Part shown: positions 12,473-24,059 of the stretch, in pieces
Position numbering within the stretch: the first letter of the stretch is position 1
How the letters are laid out: each line of letters opens with the position of its first letter
NCBI GenBank assembly: GCA_947652115.1
Contig: OX393569.1
Location: forward strand, 18,880,270 to 18,944,269
Length of the DNA stretch: 64,000 nucleotides
Source of the DNA: Blastomussa wellsi
Taxonomy: Eukaryota; Cnidaria; Anthozoa; Scleractinia; Plerogyridae
Direction of reading: 5' to 3'
Made by a program: the position numbers and the translations under genes
Notes under the pieces: generated by a model
Databases searched by the model: none
What the model saw: the letters and a program-made list of their open reading frames with translations, nothing else
Told to the model about the DNA's origin: nothing

Positions 12473-14492
12473 GTCTGTTGCTAGGACTGTGAATTTAAGT
12501 TAAGGAACTCCGAATACCATTTTGAAATATCGATTGAGACTTTTACGCACTACTTACTTTTAAACCTACTGAATTCAACGACCTTGAGAAAATGTGTAGC
12601 AATTTTGAAGGCGGTTATTAGATGATGTTTTGTAATTGTAAACGAAATACATTACAAAGTTAGTTTACCTGGGAACTATACCCGAGAATGTTTATTCAAC
12701 AACACTCCAGAAAAGCTCTAAGACCAGAAAAGTTCGTTTGCACACAAAACCTTTACAGGAGGTAAATGGACTTAGTCACTTGGCACTTATTCACGTAGAA
12801 CTGATGGTCCCGCCAGGCAGATGAACTGATAACTATTATTTAACAGCAGAAAAAGCCCGGAACAGTACAACCAATCCTTTTCTCTGCAACGGAAAATGTA
12901 GAATTAAAATTTTAACTTTGACCAAAAAAGAGAGACGGAAATGCCACTCATAAGAATAGATTGTTTGATAAGCATTGACGGCATAAAAGAAAGCTTAATT
13001 AAAAATATGCATATTCACATATATTTATTAATATGCGTATTTTGAGGGTCTACCGAGTTCATTCTGACACGATTTCCTTCCAAGGCGTCGACAGCCAACA
13101 CAGTGATGAAGATGTACAATGCTTCTTGAAAGCATTGCTCATTTCATACTACAAACTACATCTCTTTGTCGGTTAGAATCTCACTGTTTGAAGCTAAGAA
13201 GGTAAGGATACTGTATATTGTGCCTGTATTTCTTTTTCTTCAGTTTATGATATGACAAAACGTATTTACAGTTTTTTAGGCTTATTTCCATACAGGCAAG
13301 AAAGTGACTGCTCGTTCTGTCTCTCTTGAATATCGGTCGGTTATTCAAAAAAGGTGTAATTTCGTAAAAGTTAGTACTTTTGGTCAAACCATTTTATTTT
13401 GAAAATTATCTGTCGCTGGTGCGTAATAATGAACGACATAGGAAGGTGTCTTGAAAGAAGACATCATTTTAATTGTCTGCTCATGACGTGCACGATCTCC
13501 CGAACAAAAAAATGACCTTAAAATTTGTTTTATGAATGTTGACTTGTTGGTTTCGTTAAACATTTCACCGCCATTTGGAATAAAAATGAATAATTTTGAA
13601 AATGCGATTTTGGACCAAAACTTCGAAAGTCAGACTTGACTTGGCTCTTGGACATGTTTTTGGTGATATTGTATATTTCTCAGCCAAAAGTGTTGAAAGC
13701 CTGTTAAAGGTGCACTGTCACCAGGTGGCTTCTAATTAATGCATTAAATTTTCGCGGAATTCATGTAATTCTAGTTTATGGACGGGCTAAATGATAAAAA
13801 TTATTTCAAGGATTTCTAAGTTGCAATATTTTTTTTTGGCAAAATTATGAGAATCGAAGCCAACGGAATGAAACCGTGCGATTGCTCGCCGTATCCATTT
13901 CTATCCTTATCGGTGTTACCCATTCTCACTGCCTAACAGGTTCCTGTGATTTATCAAACACGTTTCGAAAAGGGAAAACAATTGGGTTGGTTTCCAGTGA
14001 CATAAAAAACCCTCTCTTTCTTAAAATATGCTAACGATTCATGAAAAATGTCCCTCTAACGAATACAAATGTGTCATTTTGATTATCTACCACTCTCGTG
14101 TACGCAGAGTGATACAAACTTCGTTTCATCATTCATTAGTGGTGCTCCTCAATCAAGTAAAAATCAAAAGTAATATTCATTTGCTTATCTGCTCGATCTC
14201 AGCCTTGCAATTGATATCTACATTGTGAGGTAAAGAACACCAAACAAATCACGTATTGCTTGAAAAGTAAAGTCACTTATTTCCCCAGTGTTTATTTATG
14301 GCGTTCGTTGTCTTCGACTACGTTATAATTATACGTTGGGCAATTATCAACCTTGAAAGTTAGAAATAAGCGAAACGAGCTCGAGCTGTATATTTCTTCT
14401 AGTCGTTTTGGTCACAACAAAAAGTACCTTCAAAATATGTTTATCGGAATTTTAGTTTTACTACAATTCGAATTGCTCTTTTGTCGTCATGT

Positions 14493-14517
14493 TTAAGGTG
14501 GCTGAACACAGTTTTTC
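14493..14517. repeat. Solo terminal repeat TTAAGGTGGCTGAACACAG
   Basis: Matches the left end of the element at 60523-61310. I did not find its partner nearby. Confidence 0.5.
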
Positions 14518-14646
14518 TGGGTGGTCAACTGTATTACCCAACCCGGCGTGGCCTTTTATCATGAAAGGCCACATGGGGAGCAAGTCGACAGCAAATATAT
14601 CTCAAAACGGTCTCAGCGGCTTGTAAAATGTGGGTTACAGTTTTGT

Positions 14647-14864
14647 CAGGAGCCCATGAGAAGGAGCCTCCATCTCCCATACTGACCATCTGAGTCAACC
14701 CTGTCCCGTATCTTTTTATTTTTAGAAGCATTTCCCACGGTGGTTTTCGCGGTATGTGTAATAGCCAATCATGTGAGAGCTCACTGTTCTAAAAATAAAA
14801 AGATACGGGACAGGGTTGACTCAAGGGCAAAGTACGAATGAAGGCTCCTTCTCATGGACTCCTG
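14647..14864. mobile_element. 218-bp TIR MITE with 7-bp target duplication (copy 1)
   Basis: Terminal inverted repeats start CAGGAGCCCATGAGAAGG. The flanks are GTTTTGT at 14640-14646 and 14865-14871. A second inner inverted repeat, CTAAAAATAAAAAGATACGG, makes the element fold strongly. A related copy in opposite orientation is at 33776-34044. Confidence 0.85.
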
Positions 14865-15106
14865 GTTTTGTGTATTGCCAAGAAGAGCTAATTACGGCCG
14901 GGGCATGCGCAGTGTGTTTAAAGTTCTGAGCGGATCGTTAAGTAAACAAATTGAATTTTCTCGAAATCCAATCGTTAGAAATTTTTCACGCTTTCAGACA
15001 GTATACCATGGTTTCTTTCCAAACGTCATTAAAGTATGTGAATATATATATATTCCATCGGGTAAACTTTATCATTAAAACACGCATATCAATGATGAAT
15101 CATACT

Positions 15107-15155
15107 TGAGATGGTAGATAGCCAACGAGGCGCGGAGCGCCGAGTTGGCTATAAC

Positions 15156-15190
<35 letters not shown>

Positions 15191-15352
15191 TTTTATTAAA
15201 AACGCCCAAAAAATATTGTACAGACATTGCGAAAAAATGCATTCTTTTGCGCGTACACCTATCATATTTGCGGTAGGTCAATGGTATATGAGCTCATATA
15301 CCATTGTCTCTAAACCAATCAGAACTCAGGAAATGCAATATACCATAGCTAC
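15107..15352. mobile_element. Palindromic repeat family, copy 1
   Basis: Contains GAGATGGTAGATAGCCAAC paired with GTTGGCTATAACCATCTC, and the perfect palindrome ATGGTATATGAGCTCATATACCAT. The same modules occur in reverse orientation at 59226-59494. Confidence 0.7.
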
Positions 15353-16284
15353 TTTTTAATAATATCTGACATCGGCTTCATCTGCACCAAGAAATGAAGT
15401 TGTTCTCATAGGCGAATTTGTGGTTTTTACACCCGCTGTAAATTAACGATGAAACAAGGATCCAGAAATGAAATTTCTTATCACTATAAAATTGATTAGA
15501 AGTGCTTTTCGTTTTGACTAACATAAAAGCAGTACTGACCCTTTCCGCCGTTCATTTTTTAATTTTTAAGTACATTGAAGTCACTATTAATACTTCAGTT
15601 CTATATGTGTACCATTAAAACTGAAACGCAAATTACGTCCAGTTTGATTTTATTTCTGGTATAGGCACTTGCAAGTGTTTTTAATGGAAAAGAACAGCCA
15701 TTGATTCACTTTACATGTGATTCTTTGACTTTTGCGTGTAGACAGCTGAACTGTTGAGTTTCCTCACTAGAATTATTTTCACAGATGAAAGAAAAATATA
15801 AGTTAACCTTGTTAACGAAAACTGAAAGACAATTAACCACCAAATGGGGATTTAACAATGACTTTACTTAATTTGCATGACCAGAATTTCAATGATTTCC
15901 ATTCTTAAATGACAATAATGGGACGAAATGGGTATGTAATGGTGTTTTAATTTTAACTTACGCCAAAGTAAGTCAAACACAAATATTAAAGCTCATTAAT
16001 TTCAGTAACCATGCTGCGCAGCATTCAGACCGCATAGTCAATGTTTTATGACCAGTCGCTTGAATTCATCTTGAGCTACGTGAAACCAAGAACCAGCGGC
16101 CCCTTTATGTTGATACAACGCTAACAAAGAAGAACAATTTCTTACTTTTTAAACAAGAACTTTTATCAAGTAAGAGTTTTAACATATTTTTTGTGCTTTA
16201 TTACTTTAGAACACTCAAAACCGTACATTTATTTGGATCGCCTCCTACTCAAACGCGATTGCGTTTTGACAACAGTGCGATGTA

Positions 16285-16429
16285 ATATATCAAACACTCG
16301 AGACAGTGTTTCATCACATTTCCAAACACTGAGAATAGAGTTGAAAATACGACGCGTAGCGGAGTATTTTTGACGAACTTTGAGGTGTTTGGAAATGTGA
16401 TGAAACACTGTCTCGAGTGTTTGATATAT
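16285..16429. mobile_element. Long hairpin repeat (about 45-bp arms)
   Basis: The left arm starts ATATATCAAACACTCGAGAC and the right arm ends with its exact complement GTCTCGAGTGTTTGATATAT. The centre carries GTTGAAAATACGACGCG. A degraded relative is at 9131-9300. Confidence 0.75.
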
Positions 16430-17982
16430 CTTCTCAATCGAAACTAAAACTACGGAGAAAACGAAGAAATAAATCGTAAAAATCTATGCTAATTAAGATC
16501 ACATTTCCAAACCACGGTTACGGTTCTGATTCCCTTTATTTTAATGTGATGAATTATTAATGAGTTTGAGAAGATTTGATAAGCTTCGGCCACAGAGGCA
16601 TTAAGCTTACTCGATGAGGATGAAAGTTGATAGTGAACAAAAAACTCTCGGATCCCTGTGTTTATCAAAATTCTCAGGGAAAATTACCAAGTAATACTGA
16701 AAACGCGGACTACATTTTTAAATTGAATTAAGATTTTTAATTAATTAACCTTAACTTTAGAATGAGTTGCACGTGTCTGATAAATTAAACGAAAAACTGC
16801 AAACCAGACTCAACTCAAAACCGTACAAAGTTAATAATCAACAAGAAAATTTTGGATACCTGTGTTTAAAAAAATTCTCGGGAAAAATTTACCTTTGCAA
16901 ATATAATACTCAAAACGCGCAATACGTTTTTGTATTGAATTAAGATTCTTAATTAATTAATTAACCTTAGCTTAGAGTAAGTTTCTGATAAATTTATAAT
17001 GGAAAACTGCGAACTAGGTCTAACAATGTAAATAATTAATGTTGATTCTAGAAAGTAACACCGACTCTCCTGCAGCAGAGTGTTTTTAAGCAGAAATCAT
17101 TTTGGAGTACTTACAATATCATAGCATGGACATCTGTGAGCTAGGATAGCCTGTTTGGCGGATCACTGTTAATCAATGCGTGTTTGTTTCTATTTTCTTA
17201 TTTTACTTTGCCTGTATTATGCCACTTCAAAAGTTTAATTGAAGCCCCCAAATGCTTAAGTATGCATTACACAATGGAGAAAGAGAATTATTAATAGTTG
17301 CTGCAAAATTGCTTAGAGTAAGGGCCACATACATGGAAAATTTTAGCCTGGAAGGCGAGCTGGAATTTTGTTCGGATCTCCATGGTGACGGGGTTGAAAT
17401 TTCAGCTACACTGGACCTTTTTCATGGCCGCCATTTTGTTGTGTTGGAAACAGCATCACAGCGCATGCCCAAGCTCCCTCTTCCCTTCATGGCTAAAATT
17501 GGAATGCTATTACATGAGGTTTCTCAGCCCTTCATTCCAGGCTTAAATTTCCAGCCAAGATTGACGCTAGAAAACGGCCCGAGCTAAGACTCCCATCGTG
17601 TAAACGTTTTAAACTGATTTGCTTTGGAAGCCGAGATGAAATCTCAGCCCGTGGCTGAAACTCGTCATCCACTAGTAAATATTGTAACAGGAGCATTTGC
17701 CTCTGTTAAGCAACACATCTCCTTGCGCTCATTTTTAGAGAGGCAGTTCATTTTTGTTTAACCTCAATACATTTTTGTTCGTTTCCGACAGATTGGTGCG
17801 TACATTCATGCAGAAGACGCATATTTTGGAGTGCATACAAAGTTAAAACTCGCATTTTTTCGAGTTTCCATTTCAAAACGATACTGGATTCAAAGGAGTT
17901 AAAGCGTTGAACAAAGAATCAAGCACCACTTCCTAATCACACTGTACAAGAAATCTGATATTTTTCCACCAGAGACAGGAAA

Positions 17983-19005
17983 ATGTCGAACTTTACTCTG
18001 TCGAATACGTCGCTAGAACAAGAGAATTACAGTTCATACCTTACCACACTGTACATATCAGCCTTTCTTCTCTCCTTCTTGACGCCTATTACCGTGGTGA
18101 GCAATTCGCTCCTCCTTGTTGCCATTTACAAGGATCCATTCAAATCGTTCCGTACTCCAGTCACCTACTTTATCATCAGTTTGGCATTTGTCGATCTGGT
18201 AACAGGGTTGATTGTGGAGCCAATCTTTGCAGCGTACTACTTTGCCTGTTATTTCTACCAGACCTTATTCCCTGGCAAATATCTCAATTACCTGTTTCAA
18301 GCGGGTGCGTTCATTTCCCTTGTCATGTTGAGTACGTCCTTTCTTTTGGTGCTGGCTTTAACAGTAACACAGTACATCGCGATTACCTACCCTCACAAGT
18401 ACAGGAGATTTTTCACGAAGAAGCGTGTCGTAGGCTCCGTATCTTGTTGTTTCGTCTACTTCTCTATATTCAGCAGCTTGCAGTTCACCAAAATCCCAGC
18501 AGAAATCTTCATCAAAATTAATCTGCACCTCCATCCTACGGTGGTTGGTGTCCTGCTTACTGTGGCTCACGTTTACCTTTACAAATCTTTCCGAAAATTC
18601 GTACAGAAGTCTAAAATGATCCACCAACAAAGCAGAATCAGTCGACCAATCCGTCAGTCCCCTCACGTGGCACAAGGAAACAAGAACGAAACAAGGCATC
18701 AGAAGCAACTCACCGTAGTGGCGCTTCTCCTCGCTGCTCTCTTGTTATTTTCACTTTTCCCGCACATCCTAACATTTTACATCTACCTTTACAAGGATCC
18801 CATGTCATACGAGTTCCTGCTCAACATCAGTATTGCACTCCGCGTAAGCGACATGGTCATGTTTCTCAAGGTTGCCCTAGATGCTTACATCTATGCGTGG
18901 AGACACCCCAAGTACAGAAAAGCTGTGAAGGGCGCCATTTTGTGTTACACTAAACAAGCCACGAGAGAAAGAGAGACTGAGCAAGAGATGATAGCCACTG
19001 GATAA
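17983..19005 (+). CDS. Diverged class A (rhodopsin-like) G-protein-coupled receptor
   Basis: A single-exon, 340-residue seven-helix protein. The N-terminus has three N-glycosylation sequons (N3, N8, N16). TM1 (about 22-49) holds S-N-S at 40-42, matching N1.50. TM2 (about 61-88) holds LAFVD with D71 at position 2.50. TM3 ends in TQY (129-131) where most class A receptors have DRY. The basic loop between TM5 and TM6 spans about 201-242. TM6 has FSLFP in place of CWxP, and TM7 ends DAYIY (300-304) in place of NPxxY, followed by a helix-8-like stretch RHPKYRKAV. No cysteine stands at the usual top of TM3. It should signal through G proteins at the plasma membrane, but the missing arginine in DRY leaves coupling uncertain. 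Ligand cannot be inferred. Intronless receptors of this kind are common in cnidarian expansions. Confidence 0.9.
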   Translation: MSNFTLSNTSLEQENYSSYLTTLYISAFLLSFLTPITVVSNSLLLVAIYKDPFKSFRTPVTYFIISLAFVDLVTGLIVEPIFAAYYFACYFYQTLFPGKYLNYLFQAGAFISLVMLSTSFLLVLALTVTQYIAITYPHKYRRFFTKKRVVGSVSCCFVYFSIFSSLQFTKIPAEIFIKINLHLHPTVVGVLLTVAHVYLYKSFRKFVQKSKMIHQQSRISRPIRQSPHVAQGNKNETRHQKQLTVVALLLAALLLFSLFPHILTFYIYLYKDPMSYEFLLNISIALRVSDMVMFLKVALDAYIYAWRHPKYRKAVKGAILCYTKQATRERETEQEMIATG

Positions 19006-20137
19006 GACTGGATAATACTGACACCGATGACGCGTCTTGAAATGTTAATTAGCCTACAATTTTTACGTTTGTCAATTCCAATCCGTCTCAATCTTCCTCG
19101 TTCAAAGCCATCCTTGCTTCTTCTCATTTGATCAATTTATTGCTAGCCCTTTGGTGTTTTTCTGTCTTTGAAAACTATTATTAATTTTAACGTTTTCTGT
19201 GATTTGAAGGCAATTTTCTACACTACCAAAGACCCGGTAACAAGGGCTTTAATGCAAGGTAACAAGGCCTTTAATTTTAATTTTCCAAGTTTGAATCACA
19301 AAAGTTACGGAATTCGATAGTTTGTTAACTTAGTATTGGAGACTATATGTTTGTGCGAGCTCGAAACAAAAAAACAAAAATGAGGAGAAACAATGCTGTC
19401 CCAAACGGCATGTACTAATGAAAGCCAGGAACACCGGAACACCCCGGAACACCAGAAATACAATAAAATGCCATTAAATTTCTGGTGTTCCGGGGTGTTC
19501 CGGTGTTTCTGGTTTTAGTATATGCCGTCCCAAACTACAAAGAATCAAGAACAAAGGTAACACAATGTGACTACATTTGCATTCGGTACGCACCGAAAGA
19601 CCCAAAAACAGGCTTCATTTTCAAATATCCTGATAAAAACACGAGGGAGAGTAACATGAGAGAACAGAATATGTTGACCATTCGCTGCGCCTGGCCCTTA
19701 CAAAAAAAGCTAAGGGCTAACAATCGAAACAGCAGCTCCAGAGATTTGTCTACCTTTATCAACTTCCATTTGATAATCAATGTTTCGCTTGCAAGTCGAC
19801 CCAGCGCAACAGTTTCTTTAGAAACTAATAACTTTGTTTATATTACTTACTGGAAGAAAACGTGAGGTTTCCTTTCTAAAAGATAGAGTGAGAAATAGCA
19901 GCCAATTAGCACCCAATTACAGCCTTATTATATGTCCTTCATTTAATTACAATATATACTCTGTAAAAGTTCATGTTAGTCTTGTTCTCTGGAACTGACA
20001 CCTGCCCTATGTAATATAACTTTCAAAGACAAAGAAAATAACGCTTTCTCTTTACTCCCAAGAGAAAAATGGCTAAATATTAGTTATTATGTTATAGCCT
20101 TCTCTAAACAAACATTCGCAAGTTACAATCTAAGCGG
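19006..20137. other. Intergenic region between GPCR and channel gene
   Basis: It holds the hairpin element at 19407-19526. The open frame crossing it (19485-19865) starts inside the hairpin and has no recognisable domain. Confidence 0.5.
19407..19526. mobile_element. 120-bp snapback element with 9-bp target duplication
   Basis: Two long arms (GGAACACCGGAACACCCCGG and its complement) surround a loop of about 20 bases. The element is flanked by identical GTCCCAAAC at 19398-19406 and 19527-19535. A 9-bp duplication is typical of Mutator-like elements. Confidence 0.85.
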
Positions 20138-20310
20138 TTATAGTTCATTGAGTTTGAGGTTGTTGTCTGCTGCAGTTGTGAGATTTTCTTTCATGCTCTG
20201 TACTTGGGTGAACAGCTTTTCTAGATTCTGTTCCAAGCCCTCGAGTTGACTCATAGTGACATTTACTCGAAGGAAATTTACATCAGACGCAGTTCTCTGG
20301 CTTTTCAAAT
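20138..20310 (-). CDS. Exon 7: cytoplasmic tail and stop
   Basis: 173 bases after CCTTAG, ending TAA. Leucine spacing in SQLEGLEQNLEKLFTQVQSM suggests a short coiled coil. Confidence 0.75.
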
Positions 20311-23300
20311 CTAAGGATATAATAAAATACAGCAGGTGAACTTGAATGTTTGTATCATAATAGCACACTAATTTAAATCGCTTTAATATAAAACAGTATG
20401 ACACGTCAAGGAGGAATTTAGCATGGCGGGTCATAGTCCATTTAGCTGAAAAAATGCTTTATTCCCAAAATGAATAACTTGAGATAATTAAGACCAATTT
20501 TCGTTTAAAATTTGCCGATTAGTTGTTCATGTTAAGGGAATCTGTAGTTTTGTCTATAATAAAAACGATAGATACCCATATTCGTTGTTGTTGATGCCTA
20601 AATTCCACATTTTACCGGACAAGGGAGAGATAACATTTAATAGAAATTAAAATTGAAATAAAGACAAGCGCATACTTTCGCTTTTAAATTTCATGCGCGG
20701 AACAGCAATCGTGGAGTTTACAGTTATATGGTTGGCGACATTGTTAAGGAATAGAAAAATGAAAGTACTTGATAATCTTATCCATTTTTTGTTAATATTA
20801 AATGACATATATTTTTGTCAGCTGAAATGTGGAATAGTGAAGGTTTCCTGTTTAATAGATGTTGACGACCTTGTGATGTACTTACTTAGGACTGGCTTAC
20901 ATAGTCGCTCTCCGGATTTCCTAATGAAAACGTCCACCAAGATGCCGAGGAGAAATAGGCCAAGGAAAACGCCCATGATGATAAGCAAGAAAATACTCGT
21001 TTCTTTAGAATGTCCTGACAAAAGACCCTCTATATCCTTGGATGGTTTGAAAGACTACGAGAAATGAAAACTTGTGATCGTTAAGACTACGAAAAATAAA
21101 AACCCGTGATCGAAACTAGAAACAAATAGTAATTTATTTCAATTTTTTATAACTGGACCTTGTCCATTTGTTTTAAAGGAGCTACGCCAGGGTTTGTGAA
21201 CTCAGCCTAAATTTTTCAAATTGGTTGTTGGTAATCCGTCTCGATCTTCTCCATCCTAAGCCATCCTTGTTCCAGTTTTGTTTAGTATCACCTCTCTGGT
21301 GGTTTTCTTTCTTAGTAAACTATTTTTTGGAGGTTTCCTACGTTATAAGGGTAATTCGGTTCGTCACAAAAATGACTCAAAATGATACCTTAAAAAGGAC
21401 AATATTTTAATATTGAAATAGAAACTGTTTATAGATGTTTTTGCGGGCGGATGGCCAAGATCGAGATTGATGCCAACCTGAAAAGTCGGGCCAATGCTTT
21501 CAAGTTTTCGCAAGTCAGTAGTAACATATTTTGCCTCGTCTTTCTGTTTTGAATTCACTTGATGTTATATAAGTAGTGATTTCGAAACGATTTCAGTATT
21601 GACGAGGCGTTAGAAGTTTAAATATAGTTAATTCTGACCAAAAATCATGACAAACTCTGTGATACTTTCCCTTTAATGTTGAATATAACGTCAAGCAGTT
21701 GTTACAGCCAAAAGAGGAAAGACAATACCTTTAAAGGAGTGGTGTATTCTTTGACGAGAGAGTAAATCAAAGGATTCTCCAGACGACGTCGAAAGCAAAA
21801 GTTTTTTTGCAAGAAGTTGCAAGTGGTGTTTCGTTTAAAAGCCATTTTGTAGGAAATTTCTTCCGAGACAGTGTCGAACACTCGCAAGTTATCATCATCG
21901 TCATCATCGACTTTATCTTTGTAGTAGTAGAAGGCTCGGAGTCTCTCCATAAAAATTCCCTCCACATTTTTATTGATCAGATCTTTATGCATGTCTTCAA
22001 ATTCTTCGTACTCTGAAAAGAGACAAGGTTTGTGTAAAATACAAAGGAAAGTATCTTTCCCAAGAACACAACGCAGTGTCCCGGCCTGCAGTGCCCGAAC
22101 AAGTACCGCACCCGATCCGAAGTCCACAGCAATGGCCATTACTCCACCGCGCCTTCTGTCCCCTATATGTCCGACAGTACTCACCATGAGGTGATGCCCC
22201 CAAATAAGTTGCTTCGTCCTCTGCATTGCTATCGTGGAATACGGCCACCTAAAATAAATGTAGAAGAGTTTAGAAAATAAAAAATGATATTATTATTTTT
22301 TCAAAGCTCTTTAAATCGTGATGTTTGACGATTGAGCTTCGTGTCATTGCTCACCTCTAGTCCTTCAAATGCATTGGTGTACTCCGGCGATGAACTGTGA
22401 GTGAGAGCAGACGTAACAGTGGCCGTAAACATGGTGATGACAATCACGCCAAGAAGAATCCACAAAACACCAAACAGGCGCCCAAATAGCGACCTTGGAG
22501 TTTTGTCTCCATATCTAAAAGTATATGTAACATAAAAAAACATTTTTTGTTATCGCGGATAAATCACTTTCCAGTTTTCCGGTTCTTCATTTACATACCC
22601 AACGGTTGTCATGCTAATGAAAGCCCACCAGAATCCTTCGTAAGAGCCTTTTGTAAAGGACAAGGGGAATTCTTCGTTCTTTACATGAAACTCCTGCGAA
22701 ATAAAGAAAACAATTTCACAGCTGGAGCGGGCATATTAAATTATAACTGAGAAAAAACCAAGGCGAAGGGCAAACTAATAAAGACAAAATCCATGGCGAT
22801 ACACGAAGATATCAATGATGTCGAAGAGAAAAGCTCTTAGGGGATATTCCTTTGGGAATTAAAGTGATAAGTTTGTTCAGTGATGCCGTTTTATTTAATT
22901 TTTTTCACTTAATGTAACTTCTTTCAGGGGCGGATCTAGGCGAAGGATGCAGGGCGTGTGCACCCCTCCCTGAGATGACCCGCGACTTTCTAGTATAACT
23001 AGTATTCTGCTTACGTCATTCGTCAATTACGTCATTCCTTAGCTTGAATGATTGTCGTTCTCAAATAAATAATTGTGTTCATTTTGAACCTACCTCGAGT
23101 GAATGCTTAACTTTTTTGCTCTAGGGAGGGAGTGCCAAAACAGAAAACTGGAAAAAAGATATTTTTATTTCATTTTAAAAACTACTGTAAAAAGAGAACA
23201 AATGAAAAGTACTAATTGAGAGCTTTCAATGCGAGGTAACACCTCGTATGCAAATTAAATATGAAAGTCGATGCCACCTTGGACAGCATATCCCTTGGCA

Positions 23301-24059
23301 GGACAATATATATTGCATAACAGCATCCCTTGAAATGCATGGTAAAAAACTAGAGTTAGTTTTACGCCCAAAATTATGCCACACTTGTTTCCTAGAAGTA
23401 TCAGAATCTGCGAACAAGAGGGTCAATAATTTCAGAAGCTGACGTTTTTACAATATATAACTTCAACATACCAATGCCCAAATAAAAATCCCAGCGATTC
23501 CAGCTAGAAGGAAAGTCAGAACAAATATGGGCCACGAATCGTAGAGCGAGTCCAGCACCAGACTCCTCGCTTTCGCATTATACTGACTGATGAGGCCAAT
23601 AAGTACATACCCATGTGATTTGACAATATCGTGAAAAGTGTATTCAATGCCAGAAAACGTTAAACGCGTTTCCAGTTTTGCTGTAACAGGGAATATAATA
23701 TCAGCTTTCATGAGAGCCTTGTCGAATGCGTCGGTTTCGGTGCCATCGTCGATGTCATTGAGTAAGATCAAATTGACGCCACCGTTGCCGTTGCCTTGAC
23801 AACACTGCTCAAAACTTTTAACAATGTAGTCAAACACAATACCACGAATGGAAGTTTGACCGTTACCCTCATTTTCGAATATAACATAAGGAGGAAATGA
23901 TAGCATCACCACGGGAACGTTTCCAGTTGGACATCCCGTCGGGTCTTGCATGCTGAAGGTGGTGTTATCCGGACAATCATCGCTGGCATGTATGTAACGC
24001 ATCATTGTTAAGGTGAGTACAGTGATAATCCAATGTATATTTCTTATGTAAGTCACCAT
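20138..24059 (-). CDS. GluR0-like ligand-gated K+ channel (complete gene, 7 exons, 510 aa)
   Basis: Exons: 23472-24059, 22599-22693, 22355-22514, 22185-22248, 21729-22012, 20886-21054 and 20138-20310. All junctions are GT-AG, phases agree throughout, and the total is 1533 bases. Domain order: signal peptide (about 1-25), S1 lobe (to about 174), TM1 (about 175-196), pore loop with TTVGYGD at 225-231, TM2 (about 237-265, ending MFTATVTSAL, comparable with the iGluR SYTANLAAF motif), S2 lobe (about 275-415), TM3 (418-440) and a tail with a heptad-like stretch (about 475-500). There is no amino-terminal domain as in animal iGluRs. GluR0 of cyanobacteria and AvGluR1 of a bdelloid rotifer are the known receptors combining an iGluR fold with a K+ filter. 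K+ selectivity follows from the filter; ligand and gating are inference. Confidence 0.87.
20886..21054 (-). CDS. Exon 6: TM3
   Basis: 169 bases after CGTAG. It encodes SFKPSKDIEGLLSGHSKE, then the hydrophobic TM3 and the positive sequence IRKSGERLCKPVL, consistent with the cytoplasmic side. It ends in phase 1 at GTAAGT. Confidence 0.82.
21729..22012 (-). CDS. Exon 5: main S2 lobe
   Basis: 284 bases after TTTTCAG. It contains the acidic run VDDDDDDN and two cysteines (TTCNFLQKNFCF) that may pair. It ends KEYTTPLK in phase 0. Confidence 0.82.
22185..22248 (-). CDS. Exon 4: start of S2 lobe
   Basis: 64 bases after a TTTTAG acceptor, encoding VAVFHDSNAEDEATYLGASP and ending in phase 1 at GTGAGT. 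Confidence 0.8.
22355..22514 (-). CDS. Exon 3: second half of filter and TM2
   Basis: 160 bases. The first base completes the filter glycine, followed by YGDKTPRS and the hydrophobic TM2. It ends with FEGLE before a GTGAGC donor, phase 0. Confidence 0.88.
22599..22693 (-). CDS. Exon 2: pore helix and first half of K+ filter
   Basis: 95 bases between a TTTCGCAG acceptor and a GTATGT donor. It encodes FTKGSYEGFWWAFISMTTV plus two bases of the filter glycine codon. Confidence 0.88.
22925..23042. mobile_element. Repeat starting CAGGGGCGGATC (copy 1)
   Basis: Lies in intron 1 of the complete channel gene. The same sequence occurs in opposite orientation at 57885-58001. Confidence 0.65.
23472..24059 (-). 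CDS. Exon 1: signal peptide, S1 lobe, TM1
   Basis: 196 codons from the ATG at 24059 to a GTATGT donor, phase 0. It includes ADIIFPVTAKLETRLTFSG (119-137), which resembles the iGluR S1 stretch around the ligand-binding arginine. An arginine is present at 132, but its register is shifted. Confidence 0.85.

Larger units (their letters stand above)
2071..17982. other. Gene-poor region with repeats
   Basis: I found no convincing protein-coding exon on either strand. Open frames here are short, lack family resemblance and often overlap repeats. The region contains the inverted-repeat elements, a tandem duplication and simple repeats listed separately. Single unrecognised exons cannot be excluded. 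Confidence 0.5.

Noticed and set aside
17252..17587. 111-residue open frame upstream of the GPCR
   Set aside because: No domain, signal peptide or hydrophobic pattern, and it crosses GCCGCCATTTTG-type repeat sequence common in non-coding parts of this window.
21702..22226. 174-residue minus-strand frame as a single exon
   Set aside because: Only 21729-22012 fits the channel; the upstream part reads through the TTTTCAG acceptor and the preceding intron.
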